A stretch of DNA of 19,055 nucleotides from SCSIO-59966 sp046566185 (GTDB lineage Bacteria > Actinomycetota > Actinomycetes > Actinomycetales > SCSIO-59966), in contig JBKHXE010000174.1 of assembly GCA_046566185.1 (NCBI GenBank), forward strand, positions 1 through 19,055. Reading direction: 5' to 3'. Shown here piece by piece: positions 8,955-16,926 of this stretch (positions within the stretch are counted from its first letter, which is position 1; each line of letters starts with the position of its first letter). The notes beneath the pieces were generated by a model. That model ran no database searches. It saw nothing but the letters and a program-made list of their open reading frames with translations, and was not told the origin of the DNA. A program made the translations under genes and the position numbers.

Positions 8955-8997
8955 TCTTGCACTTCCGGCACCCGTGGACGGACGTGCAAGATCACGG
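8949..8997. terminator. Bidirectional terminator-like palindrome
   Basis: A 14-bp perfect stem (CCGTGATCTTGCAC at 8949-8962 with GTGCAAGATCACGG at 8984-8997), then one mismatch and four more pairs (TCCG/CGGA), closing an 11-base loop. The GNAT TGA (8952-8954) pairs exactly with the complement of the opposing gene's TGA (8992-8994). There is no T-run. By position it should end transcription of both convergent genes. The GATCTTGCAC arm resembles a dispersed palindrome I associate with some actinomycete genomes (recollection, unverified). Confidence 0.7.
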
Positions 8998-10215
8998 GAG
9001 GAGGGCGGGGGCGAGGTCGCCGCGGCCGACGACCTGGACCGCCGAGAGCCCGAGCCAGCCGGCCATCTCTTCCAGGGCCGCGCGCAGCTCCGCTGCGGTG
9101 GCGGCCGGAGCGCCGGGCTCGCTCCAGGCCGACTGGACGAGCAGCACCCCCCGGGCCCGGTCGGCCTTGAGGTCGACGCGGGCGACCAGGTGGTCGCCGA
9201 GCAGGAACGGCAGCACGTAGTAGCCGTGCACCCGCTGCGCCGCCGGCACGTAGATCTCCAGCCGGTAGCGGAACCCGAACAGTGCCTCGGTCCGGTCGCG
9301 GGAGAAGACCAGGGAGTCGAACGGGGACAGCAGGGCACGCGCGTCCACCCGGCGCGGCAGGCGGGCGTCGCGGTGCAGGTAGGCGGGCCGGGCCCAGCCC
9401 CGCACGGTGACCGGCAGCAGCTCACCGGCCTCGACGAGCTCGGCCACGGCCCGCCGCGAGTCGTCGGGCTTCAGCCGGAAGTAGTCGCGCAGGTCCGGCT
9501 CGGTGGCGACGCCGTGCGCCCGCGCGGCGATCGAGACCAGGCCTCGGACGGCGTCCGCAGGGTCGGGATCGGGGGCGGCCACCACGTGCGCAGGCAGCAC
9601 CCGCTCGGGCAGGTCGTAGCGGCGCTCGAATTGCGGGGTGCGGGAGTGCGCCGTGAGCTCGCCGGCCCAGAACAGGTGCTCGGCCGCCCGCTTCACGACC
9701 GACCAGTTCCAGCCCCAGTCGTCGCGCTGGCGCGGCCGGTCGTGCGCGAGCGCCACCTCGATCTCGCGGGCCGTCATCGCGCCGCGGGCGGTGACCTCCT
9801 CGAGCACGGCCTTGACCACCCCGGGGTGCTCGCGCGCGACGCGCACCATGCCGCCCCACGCGTCGGTGGCGTGCCGAGCCATCCGCCAGCGCAGCAGCCG
9901 GTGCGTCTCGGGCGGCACGAACGACGCCTCGTGCGCCCAGTACTCGACCAGCCGGCGCGGACGACGTCCGGCGGCGCGGTGCAGCAGCTCGGTGTCGTAG
10001 GGCCCGAGCCGGCTGAACACCGGCACGTAGTGGCTGCGCGAGACGACGTTGACCGAGTCGATCTGGATGACGCCGATGCGGTCCACGACCCGCTGCAGGT
10101 GCCGCATCGCCGGCGCGCCGCTCGGCCGGCGGTCGGTGAACCCCTGGGCCGCGAGCGCGACGCGCCGCGCCTCGGCGACCGACAGCGTCGTCCGGGAGAT
10201 GGCCACGACGCGCAT
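8992..10215 (-). CDS. Winged-helix DNA glycosylase (YcaQ/AlkX-like)
   Basis: A 407-residue member of the COG3214/HTH_42 family, whose members AlkZ and YcaQ (AlkX) remove alkylated or crosslinked bases. The length matches E. coli YcaQ. Near the N-terminus RIGVIQIDSVNVVSRSHY carries Gln51-Ile-Asp53, the Gln-x-Asp catalytic pattern of the YcaQ type rather than the Gln-x-Gln of AlkZ. Further family marks are EYWAHEASFVP, TAREIEVALAH, RYDLPERVLPAHV and the C-terminal YRLEIYVPAAQRVHGYYVLP with LLGDHLVARVDLKADR. ATG 10215 is favoured because the family start (LSVAEARRVALAAQGF) follows it; an open frame continues upstream through a palindrome, which is unlikely to be coding. The ribosome site is weak. 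It probably acts in repair of interstrand crosslinks. Confidence 0.88.
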   Translation of the reverse strand: MRVVAISRTTLSVAEARRVALAAQGFTDRRPSGAPAMRHLQRVVDRIGVIQIDSVNVVSRSHYVPVFSRLGPYDTELLHRAAGRRPRRLVEYWAHEASFVPPETHRLLRWRMARHATDAWGGMVRVAREHPGVVKAVLEEVTARGAMTAREIEVALAHDRPRQRDDWGWNWSVVKRAAEHLFWAGELTAHSRTPQFERRYDLPERVLPAHVVAAPDPDPADAVRGLVSIAARAHGVATEPDLRDYFRLKPDDSRRAVAELVEAGELLPVTVRGWARPAYLHRDARLPRRVDARALLSPFDSLVFSRDRTEALFGFRYRLEIYVPAAQRVHGYYVLPFLLGDHLVARVDLKADRARGVLLVQSAWSEPGAPAATAAELRAALEEMAGWLGLSAVQVVGRGDLAPALLP

Positions 10216-10245
10216 GGTGCCAGCCGCCACCGACAGCCGCCCGGA

Positions 10246-10306
10246 GCCGAGTGTGAGCCTGCGTGCAGACACGCCGGGCGTGTCTGCACGCAGGCTCACA
10301 CTCGGC
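10246..10306. terminator. 29-bp perfect palindrome after the response regulator
   Basis: Left arm 10246-10274 and right arm 10278-10306 are perfectly complementary over 29 bp with a 3-base loop (CGG). The arm contains GAGCCTGCGTGCAGACACGC. It begins 21 bases beyond the stop of the response regulator and 30 bases before the glycosylase start, both on the minus strand. It would form a very stable RNA hairpin, so a factor-independent terminator is likely although no T-run follows. It could equally be a miniature palindromic repeat element. Confidence 0.75.
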
Positions 10307-10327
10307 GTGTGGGCGGGGCGGCGCGGG

Positions 10328-11053
10328 TCAGGAGATGTCGAGGATGTTCTCGCGCACCGCGAAGACTACGGCCTCCATCCGCGAGTGCAGCTGCAGCTTC
10401 TCGAGGATGTTCCGCACGTGGTTCTTCACCGTGTTCTCGCTGATGAACAGCTCGCGGGCGATGTCGCGGTTGGCCATCCCGCGGCCCATCAGCCGCAGCA
10501 CCTGCATCTCGCGGTCGGTGAGCTGCGGCACCGGCACCTGCGGACGGTCCTCGGTGCGGCGGCTGAGGTTCGCGAACTCCGCCAGCAGGGCGCTGGCCAT
10601 CGAGGGGCTGATCAGCGACTGCCCCTCGTGGACGGCGCGGATGCCGTCGGCGATCTGCTCGCCCGGCACGTCCTTGAGCAGGTAGCCGTTGGCGCCGGCA
10701 CGGACGGCGTTGAACAGGTCGTCCTCGTCGTCGCTGATCGTCAGGATGATGATCTTGGTGGTGGGCGCGACGTCCTTGATCGCGGTACACGCCTCGATGC
10801 CCGACCGACGCGGCATCCGCAGGTCCATGAGGACGACGTCCGGCAGCAGCTCCTGCGCCTGCCGCACCGCCTCGGCGCCGTCGCCGGCCTCACCGACGAT
10901 GTCGATGTCCGGTTCCGCCGACAGCACCATCTCCAGTCCGCGGCGGTACAGCGCGTGGTCGTCGGCGACGAGCACGCGGATCGCGTCAGGCGTGCCGCCC
11001 GACGCGCCGCCGTCCGCCGCGGCCGGCGGGCCGTCGTGCGAGCTGTGGCCCAC
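10328..11053 (-). CDS. NarL/LuxR-family response regulator
   Basis: A 241-residue two-domain regulator. A disordered Gly/Ala-rich leader (1-23) precedes the receiver domain (about 24-142), with acidic pocket Asp31-Asp32, phosphoacceptor Asp77 (VVLMDLRMP), Thr105 (IIILTISDD) and Lys127 (NGYLLKDVP). The LuxR-type HTH is at about 178-232 (LTDREMQVLRLMGRGMANRDIA, shown in part, then FISENTVKNHV). All phosphorylation residues are intact. No histidine kinase is adjacent, so the partner is elsewhere. The neighbouring hpf gene lies upstream on the same strand with a gap of 108 bases, so cotranscription is possible. The GTG start has AAGGAG four bases upstream (11058-11063). Regulators of this type next to hpf and secA are common in actinomycetes. 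Confidence 0.93.
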   Translation of the reverse strand: MGHSSHDGPPAAADGGASGGTPDAIRVLVADDHALYRRGLEMVLSAEPDIDIVGEAGDGAEAVRQAQELLPDVVLMDLRMPRRSGIEACTAIKDVAPTTKIIILTISDDEDDLFNAVRAGANGYLLKDVPGEQIADGIRAVHEGQSLISPSMASALLAEFANLSRRTEDRPQVPVPQLTDREMQVLRLMGRGMANRDIARELFISENTVKNHVRNILEKLQLHSRMEAVVFAVRENILDIS

Positions 11054-11161
11054 GGTGCTCCTTCCCCTGACGGCGGACCGTCCCGCCGCCGCGACATGCT
11101 CTCACCCGGCCGGCGCAGTGTCGCGGTGCCGTGCCGGGCCCGGCCGCGGCGGCGGGTCTGC

Positions 11162-11839
11162 TCATCCGGTCGCTGTCACGGCTCCCTCTGCGGCCCCGGC
11201 GTCCCCGGCGTCGGACTCGTCCCCGAGCCGGATCACCCCGTAGTTCCAGCCACGCCGCCGGTACACCACGCTGGGGCAGCCGTTCGCCTTGTCGACGAAC
11301 AGGTAGAAGTCGTGGCCGACGAGCTCCATCTGGTAGAGCGCCTCGTCGAGTGTGATCGGGTCGGCGCGGTGCGTCTTCTCGCGGATCACGACGGGCGAGT
11401 CGCCGATCGCGCCGAGCGGCGCGCCCGCCTCAGAGTCCTCGGCGGCCGGTGCGGCGGCCGTGCTGTTGCCGTCGAGCTCCGGCGGCGGGATCACGCCGGT
11501 GGCCTCGTGCACGGCCGTCGGGGTGCGGCGTCCGTGGTGCACCTTGCGCCGGTCGCGGGCGCGGCGCAGCCGTTCGAGCAGCTTGGCATGGGCGAGGTCG
11601 AGTGCCGCGTAGAGGTCGTTCGAACAGGCCTCCGCCCGGATCACCGGTCCCTTGTCCCGGACGGTGAGCTCGACACGCTCGCACTGACTGGCCTGTCGCC
11701 GGTTGTGCTCGTGACTGATCTCGACGTCGACGCGGTGCGCCCGGGGAGCGAGCTGCTCGATCTTCGCGAGCTTCTCCTCGACGTGCCGGCGGAAACGGTC
11801 CGCGATGTCGGTGTGCCTGGCGGTGACGACGATCTCCAC
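11162..11839 (-). CDS. hpf: Long-form ribosome hibernation-promoting factor
   Basis: A 225-residue two-domain HPF (formerly called sigma-54 modulation protein). The N-terminal S30AE domain (about 1-100) has MEIVVTARHTDIADRFRRHV and the basic tract LLERLRRARDRRKVHHGRR, which lies in the ribosomal mRNA/tRNA channel. An acidic, Ala-rich linker (about 115-147) follows, then the C-terminal dimerisation domain (148-206: VVIREKTHRADPITLDEAL, then FYLFVDKANGCPSVVYRR). The long form joins two 70S ribosomes into inactive 100S particles in stationary phase or stress. The acidic tail after residue 206 is unusual but compatible. The GTG start has GGAGG seven bases upstream (11847-11851). No promoter is obvious in the 175 bases before it. 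Confidence 0.95.
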   Translation of the reverse strand: MEIVVTARHTDIADRFRRHVEEKLAKIEQLAPRAHRVDVEISHEHNRRQASQCERVELTVRDKGPVIRAEACSNDLYAALDLAHAKLLERLRRARDRRKVHHGRRTPTAVHEATGVIPPPELDGNSTAAAPAAEDSEAGAPLGAIGDSPVVIREKTHRADPITLDEALYQMELVGHDFYLFVDKANGCPSVVYRRRGWNYGVIRLGDESDAGDAGAAEGAVTATG

Positions 11840-11881
11840 AGTGGGTCCTCCACAGCCTCGGGTACCAGGGATGTGCGTCGA

Positions 11882-11909
11882 CGAGAGGCCGACGCGGTCA
11901 GGTCTCTCG
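11882..11909. terminator. Hairpin between comF and hpf
   Basis: CGAGAGGCC (11882-11890), a 10-base spacer, and GGTCTCTCG (11901-11909) form a 9-bp stem with one G-T pair. It lies about 105 bases after the comF stop and 43 bases before the hpf start, on the shared minus strand. It may end comF transcription or sit in the hpf leader; there is no T-run. Confidence 0.35.
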
Positions 11910-12014
11910 GCACCACCCCCCTTCGCTCCCCCGGCCGACTGGCCGCGCCGGCGACCGCGACCGGTCGGACCTGCGCGGCGGCACTCGGGGGGCGAGGCTC
12001 GCCATGACCGAACG

Positions 12015-12749
12015 CTAGTCCACCAGCGCCGTGATCGGCACCCTGGGGAGCGTCCCTCGGGGCACGCGCCGGCGCGTCGCCGCCACCGCCGCGGCGCCGA
12101 CGACGTCGGCGCCCGCCGCCACCAGCACCCGCCGGGCCTCGGCGAGCGTGGCCCCGGTGGTGACGACGTCGTCGACGAGCAGGCACCGGGTGCCGGGAGG
12201 TGGCGCCGCGCGCCGCAGGGCCAGGGCGCCGTGCACGTTGGCGGCCCGGGCCTGAGCGCCGAGGCCCGCCTGGTCGTGCACCCGCCGCGCCTGCCGCAGC
12301 AGCCGGGCGCTGCGCGCGTCGGCCCCCGCCTGCCTCAGCAGGCACGCCGTACGCCGCGCCAGCCCGGCGACGACGTCCTCACCGCGCCGCCGCACCGCGC
12401 CGGGAGCGGACGGCGCGGGCACCAGCAGGACCGGTCCGGGGGGCCCGGCCACCAGTGCCGCCGCCGCGGCCGAGGCCAGCGCCCGCGCCAACGGACGGGC
12501 CAGGTCGTGCCGGCCCTCGTCCTTCCACGCCACGAGGGCGGCCCGCACGCTGCCGGTGTACTCCGCGCAGGCCCAGACCGGCGGGCAGCCGGAGGCCGGC
12601 GGGTCGCCCACGCGTACTCCGGGCCCGCCGACGGCGGCCGCGCACACCCGGCAGAGCGGCACGTCGGGCAGCCCGCAGCCCGCGCACTCGACGGGCAGGA
12701 CGGCGGCCAGCAGCGACGTCCATCCCGCGCGGAGCCCGGAGAGCCTCAC
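12015..12749 (-). CDS. comF: ComF-family phosphoribosyltransferase-like protein
   Basis: A 244-residue protein. An N-terminal zinc site has Cys22, Cys25, Cys33 and Cys36 (CAGCGLPDVPLCRVC), then YTGSVRAALVAWKDEGRHDL, the family mark before the PRTase fold. VLLVPAPSAPGAVRRRGED is the loop before the active-site region, and CLLVDDVVTTGATLAEA (189-205) is the PRPP-binding motif with two Asp. In Bacillus and Haemophilus ComF is needed for DNA uptake; in actinomycetes, where it sits beside lpqB-mtrAB, the role is undefined. GTG 12749 was chosen because the family start follows it; the nearby ATG at 12757 is out of frame. No clear ribosome site. A 53-base gap separates it from lpqB, so it may be read with that operon. 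Confidence 0.88.
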   Translation of the reverse strand: MRLSGLRAGWTSLLAAVLPVECAGCGLPDVPLCRVCAAAVGGPGVRVGDPPASGCPPVWACAEYTGSVRAALVAWKDEGRHDLARPLARALASAAAAALVAGPPGPVLLVPAPSAPGAVRRRGEDVVAGLARRTACLLRQAGADARSARLLRQARRVHDQAGLGAQARAANVHGALALRRAAPPPGTRCLLVDDVVTTGATLAEARRVLVAAGADVVGAAAVAATRRRVPRGTLPRVPITALVD

Positions 12750-12802
12750 CCGGCCATGCTGCCGCGCCCGCGGCGTCGGCGCGGACGGTCTGTGGACGAC
12801 GG

Positions 12803-14563
12803 TCAGCCGCCGAAGGCGGGGTCCGTCAGCGGGGTCTCGGACGGCACCTCGATCCACTGCGTGCCCGCCCGCTGCCAGAGCCTGCCGTCGGCGGTGGCCG
12901 CCAGGATGCTGCGCTCCCCCGAGCCGGCGGCGAGCGCGACGACGACGGCCTCGCCCGGCACCTCGCCGAGCGGGATGAGGAAGCCGTCGAGCGGCTGGGC
13001 GAGGAGCACCCGCGGGCGGGCGTCGTCGGCGCGGCGGCCGAGCACCGCCGCGGAGGCCTCGCCCGTCCACACCGCCTCGGTGATGTCGACGAGCCCCGGC
13101 GTCGACGACGTGCCGGACGAGCGCGTCAGCTCGACGGGCCGCCCGTCGCCCCGCCGGACCACCGCCGCGAGGTCGAGCCGGTGGTCCTCCCCGTCCGGCC
13201 CGACGGACACCACGAGGGCCCGCACCCCGTCCCGCGACACCCGCAGCGACTCCACGTGCCGGCCGTCGAGCCAGCCGGCCGCGACGTCCACCGCGCCGGA
13301 CCCCGGACGCACGGCCGTCACCGTGCCGCTCGAGGGCCGGGCCGTCGCCCAGATCCAGCCGGTGGGGTCGATCGAGGGCGCCGTCAGCCGGGAGGCACCG
13401 GCGAGCAGCACCTCCGGCTCCGCCTCCGTCCCCGGCACCAGGTGCAGCAGGCGCGTGCGGTCCGCGGCCAGCACGGCGTAGGACGCCGGTCCGCGGGCCG
13501 GGTGGCTGACGCCGAGCCCGTCGAGCGGCGGCAGGCCGGTCACCTCCCCGACCCCCGACGGCGTGACCTCGACGAGGCCCGATCCGCTGACGGCGACCGC
13601 GACGGGCTCCACCCCCGGGTTGCGCACCAGCTGCGGCCGGCCGGCGGGCAGCACCAGCTCGCCGCCCTCGACGGTCATCCGCACGGTCGACACCGAGGCC
13701 ACCGGCTGCAGCGTCGCCTGCAGCTGCGCCTGCATGAGCGACCGGTCCTCCGACGAGGCCTGCTGCGCCATCCCGGTCAGGTCGACCTGCGCCTCGCCGT
13801 CCAGCACGGGGACGGCGGGCGGCCGGGTGAGCGTCGTGGCCGGGGGGAAGCCGGTGCGCACCGCCGCGGCCAGCCACGGGGACGGCCCACGCAGGAGCTC
13901 GGTGACCAGGGACGTGGCGATCGACCGGCGCTCGGCGAACCACCGCGTCTCGGGCACGAGGAACTGGGCGGACCGGTCGACCCAGTAGAGCTGGTACGGC
14001 GAGAAGGCGAGGTCGAAGCCGGCCTCGTCGACGACCAGGCCGTCCGGCAGCGAGGTGATGCGCCACTCCCCGCCGGAGGGCTCGACGACGTACTCGACCC
14101 GGTCACGGGTGCCGGGGGGCGCGGGGGTGAAGCGGCCGTTGGCGTCCACCCGGGCGACGACCGTCATCGTCAGCGTCGCGCTCACGGGACCGTCGAGCAG
14201 CTCGGGCCGCACGTCGGACGCCAAGGGCTGCCCGGCCTGCGTCAGCGTGAGCTCGGCGCTGCCGTCGGCGAAGACCGTGGCGCCCGCGCCCGGTCGCCAC
14301 TCCTCGGCCGTGGACGGGCCGAGGTAGGCCCGGGCGAACGCGTGGTCGTCCTCCGCGCCGGACGCCGCCAGCAGGAAACCCCGCACCACGGCGTGCGGCA
14401 GCGCGTCGCGCTGGGGGGTGACGGGCTGGAACCGCAGGCCGCCGTCGGAGTCACCCTCGACGGGTGGGCCGGCGACGACGGGCCCGGACGACGGGATAGC
14501 CGCGCAGCCTCCGACGAGCAGCGCGACCAGGACGGCGAGCGTCACCCCGACGCGCCTACTCAC
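12803..14563 (-). CDS. lpqB: Lipoprotein LpqB
   Basis: A 586-residue lipoprotein. The signal is VSRRVGVTLAVLVALLVGGC with lipid-modified Cys20 (lipobox LVGGC). The mature part opens with AAIPSSGPV, then a domain resembling the LpqB N-terminus (to about 200), a GerMN domain (about 205-305: SLVTELLRGPSPWLAAAV, then VDLTGMAQQAS), and a C-terminal beta-propeller (about 320-580; DPTGWIWATARPSSGTVTAV). In mycobacteria and Streptomyces LpqB binds the sensor domain of MtrB and influences MtrA phosphorylation, resistance to drugs and cell morphology. The GTG start overlaps the end of mtrB by 8 bases (GTGAGTAG), so it is coupled to mtrB translation. The length is normal for the family. Confidence 0.95.
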   Translation of the reverse strand: MSRRVGVTLAVLVALLVGGCAAIPSSGPVVAGPPVEGDSDGGLRFQPVTPQRDALPHAVVRGFLLAASGAEDDHAFARAYLGPSTAEEWRPGAGATVFADGSAELTLTQAGQPLASDVRPELLDGPVSATLTMTVVARVDANGRFTPAPPGTRDRVEYVVEPSGGEWRITSLPDGLVVDEAGFDLAFSPYQLYWVDRSAQFLVPETRWFAERRSIATSLVTELLRGPSPWLAAAVRTGFPPATTLTRPPAVPVLDGEAQVDLTGMAQQASSEDRSLMQAQLQATLQPVASVSTVRMTVEGGELVLPAGRPQLVRNPGVEPVAVAVSGSGLVEVTPSGVGEVTGLPPLDGLGVSHPARGPASYAVLAADRTRLLHLVPGTEAEPEVLLAGASRLTAPSIDPTGWIWATARPSSGTVTAVRPGSGAVDVAAGWLDGRHVESLRVSRDGVRALVVSVGPDGEDHRLDLAAVVRRGDGRPVELTRSSGTSSTPGLVDITEAVWTGEASAAVLGRRADDARPRVLLAQPLDGFLIPLGEVPGEAVVVALAAGSGERSILAATADGRLWQRAGTQWIEVPSETPLTDPAFGG

Positions 14564-16211
14564 CGGCGGCCCCCGTCGAGGAGAGGCGCTCCACCGGCCC
14601 CGGCGACGCCGGGCCGTACGGGCGCTCGTCCGGCCAGGAACCCAGGGGCAGCGGCGAGCCGTCACCGAGGGTGACGCCGGACCGCCGCGGCAGGGTGAGG
14701 CGGAACACGGCACCCTGGCCGGGCCGGCCGTCGACCTCCAGGCGCCCGCCGTGCAGGTGGGCGTCCTCGGACGAGATCGCCAGGCCGAGACCGGTGCCGC
14801 CGGTCGTGCGGGCCCGCGCCGGGTCGCCCCGCCAGAAGCGGTCGAAGACCCGCCTCATGTCCTCCGGACGCAGCCCGGCGCCGTGGTCACGGACCACGAC
14901 GGCGACGGCGTCCGCGTCGGCCGCCAGCGTCACCTCGACGGGGCGTCCGTCGCCGTGCTCGACGGCGTTGAGCACGAGGTTGCGCAGGATGCGCTCGACC
15001 CGGCGCACGTCCACCTCGGCCATGCACGGCGTCCGCGTCAGCCGGACGTCGAGGCGGGAGCCGCGACGTTCGGCGAGCGGCTGGGCGAGCTCGACGACCC
15101 GTTCGATGACGACCCGGAGGTCGACCGGCTCGGCGTCGAGGGCCGCGGCGCCGGCGTCGAAGCGGCTGATCTCCAGCAGGTCGGCCAGCAGCGCCTCGAA
15201 CCGGTCGATCTGAGCGGCGAGCAGCTCGGCGGACCGCGCGACCGCCGGCTCGAAGTCGTGGCGTGCCTCGTTGAGCACCTCGCCCGCCATCCGGATCGTC
15301 GTCAGCGGCGTCCGCAGCTCGTGCGAGACGTCCGAGACGAACCGGCGCTGCAGCCGGCCGAGCTCCTCCATCCGCTGGATCTGCTGCCCGAGGCTCTCGG
15401 CCATCGCGTTGAAGGAGTGCGCCAACCGGGCCAGGTCGTCCTCGCCGCGCTCGTGCATGCGCTCGTGCAGCTGCCCGGCGGCGAGGCGCTCGGCGACCTC
15501 CGCCGCCTGGCGCACGGGCGTGACGACCTGCCGGGTGACCACCCAGGCGACCCCGCCGACGAGCAGCACGAGGATGACGCCGCCGACGAGCAGCACCCGC
15601 TGGACGGCGTCCAGCGTCGCCTGCTCGGCGGACAGGTCGAAGACGAAGTACAGCTCGTAGGGCCCGGCGCGCGGCACGTCGACCATCTGCCCGACCGCCA
15701 GGCCGGCGGTGGTCCCGGTCGACGTCGGGATGCCGACCGACTGGTAGTGCAGGCCGCCCGACCGGACCACCCGTCGCAGGTCGCTCGGGACGACCGACGG
15801 GACGACGCCGGCGGAGAAGACGTTGCCGATGGCGGCGGCGCTGTCGTTCTCCGGCGGCCGCAGCAGGAGCACGTCGCGCTCGCGGCCGGGGGCGACGACC
15901 TCCAGGCTCGCCCGCAGCTGGTCCGCCTGGAGGCGCAGGTCCTGCCCGGACCCCTGCGTGTCCAGCGTGGTCTGCGCCTGCACCATCCCGCGCCGGGCCT
16001 CCTCGAGGGCCTGGTCGCGGCGACTCTCGAACAACCGCTCGCTGATCTCCTCGGCCAGGTACATCCCCAGCATGCTGACGACGACGAGGCCCAGCAGCAC
16101 GGTCGTCCCGACGACCCGCAGCTGCAGGGAGCGCCGCCACTGGCGTCGCGCGCGGGCCGCGGCGTCCGCGACCTGTCGCCGCGGGTCGTGCAGGCGCACG
16201 CGCAGGCTCAC
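14556..16211 (-). CDS. mtrB: Sensor histidine kinase MtrB
   Basis: A 551-residue membrane kinase, the partner of MtrA. Membrane segments lie at about 34-53 and 205-226, enclosing an extracellular sensor domain of about 150 residues. HAMP follows (about 227-280), then the phospho-accepting helix with His297 in FVSDVSHELRTPLTTIRMAG. The ATPase domain has the N box ILRNLVLNAVEHGDG, G1 VVRDHGAGLR, F box RVFDRFWRGDPAR and G2 TTGGTGLGLAIS. An unusual Ser follows AIS (AISSEDAHLHGG, where Leu is common). The tail after about 510 is Pro/Gly rich and likely flexible. The start GTG comes one base after the mtrA stop (TGACGTG). MtrB localises to septa in mycobacteria. Confidence 0.97.
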   Translation of the reverse strand: MSLRVRLHDPRRQVADAAARARRQWRRSLQLRVVGTTVLLGLVVVSMLGMYLAEEISERLFESRRDQALEEARRGMVQAQTTLDTQGSGQDLRLQADQLRASLEVVAPGRERDVLLLRPPENDSAAAIGNVFSAGVVPSVVPSDLRRVVRSGGLHYQSVGIPTSTGTTAGLAVGQMVDVPRAGPYELYFVFDLSAEQATLDAVQRVLLVGGVILVLLVGGVAWVVTRQVVTPVRQAAEVAERLAAGQLHERMHERGEDDLARLAHSFNAMAESLGQQIQRMEELGRLQRRFVSDVSHELRTPLTTIRMAGEVLNEARHDFEPAVARSAELLAAQIDRFEALLADLLEISRFDAGAAALDAEPVDLRVVIERVVELAQPLAERRGSRLDVRLTRTPCMAEVDVRRVERILRNLVLNAVEHGDGRPVEVTLAADADAVAVVVRDHGAGLRPEDMRRVFDRFWRGDPARARTTGGTGLGLAISSEDAHLHGGRLEVDGRPGQGAVFRLTLPRRSGVTLGDGSPLPLGSWPDERPYGPASPGPVERLSSTGAAGE

Positions 16212-16212
16212 G

Positions 16213-16890
16213 TCAGGCGGGCCCCGCCTTGTAGCCGACGCCGCGCACGGTGATGACGACCTCGGGGTTCTCGGGGTCGCGCTCCACCTTCGAGCGCAGC
16301 CGCTGCACGTGCACGTTCACGAGCCGCGTGTCGGCCGAGTGCCGGTAGCCCCACACCTGCTCGAGCAGCACCTCGCGCGTGAAGACCTGCCACGGCTTGC
16401 GCGCCAGCGCCAGCAGCAGGTCGAACTCGAGCGGCGTCAGCGAGATGGCCTGCCCGTCGCGCTTCACGGAGTGGCCGGCCACGTCGATGGTCAGGTCACC
16501 GAGCTGCAGCACCTCCGGCACCGGCTGGTCGGTGCGACGCAGCCTGGCGCGCACCCGGGCGACGAGCTCCTTGGGCTTGAACGGCTTGGGCACGTAGTCG
16601 TCGGCACCCGACTCCAGGCCCAGGACGACGTCCACCGTGTCGCTCTTGGCGGTCAGCATGACGATCGGCACACCGGACTCGGCGCGGATCTGTCGGCACA
16701 CCTCGATGCCGTCGGTGCCGGGCAGCATGAGGTCGAGGAGGACGAGGTCGGGGCGCGAGGCGCGGAACATCTCCAGTGCGGCGTCGCCGTTGCCGCACAG
16801 GACCGGCTCGAAGCCCTCGCCCCGCAGCACGATCCCGACCATCTCCGCCAGGGCGGTGTCGTCGTCGACGACCAGCACACGTCCCTTCAT
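16213..16890 (-). CDS. mtrA: Response regulator MtrA (OmpR type)
   Basis: A 225-residue regulator of cell wall, division and DNA replication genes. Receiver residues are Asp9, Asp10 and Asp11 (acidic cluster), Asp53 (VLLDLMLPG), Thr80 (VMLTAKSDTVDVVLGLESGA, shown to the end of helix 4) and Lys102 (PKPFKPKELVARVRARLRR). The winged helix has SLTPLEFDLLLALARKPWQ, QVWGYRHSADTRLVNVHVQR and the ending VRGVGYKAGPA. Identity to mycobacterial MtrA is obvious by eye. The DNA-binding residues are conserved, so the regulon motif is probably similar. ATG 16890 is favoured over a longer open frame because the receiver strand begins immediately (MKGRVLVVDDD). The ribosome site is weak. It is the first gene of mtrA-mtrB-lpqB and is essential in mycobacteria. 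Confidence 0.98.
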   Translation of the reverse strand: MKGRVLVVDDDTALAEMVGIVLRGEGFEPVLCGNGDAALEMFRASRPDLVLLDLMLPGTDGIEVCRQIRAESGVPIVMLTAKSDTVDVVLGLESGADDYVPKPFKPKELVARVRARLRRTDQPVPEVLQLGDLTIDVAGHSVKRDGQAISLTPLEFDLLLALARKPWQVFTREVLLEQVWGYRHSADTRLVNVHVQRLRSKVERDPENPEVVITVRGVGYKAGPA

Positions 16891-16926
16891 GGCGTCATCG
16901 TCGCATCCCGGCACGGCCGTCGGCCG

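Noticed and set aside
10216..10299. N-terminal extension of the glycosylase frame through the palindrome (435 codons)
   Set aside because: The extension merely translates the 29-bp palindrome; the family-like start begins at ATG 10215.
11133..11144. GCCGGGCCCGGC palindrome between hpf and the response regulator
   Set aside because: It has no loop and is the kind of GC palindrome expected by chance at this composition.
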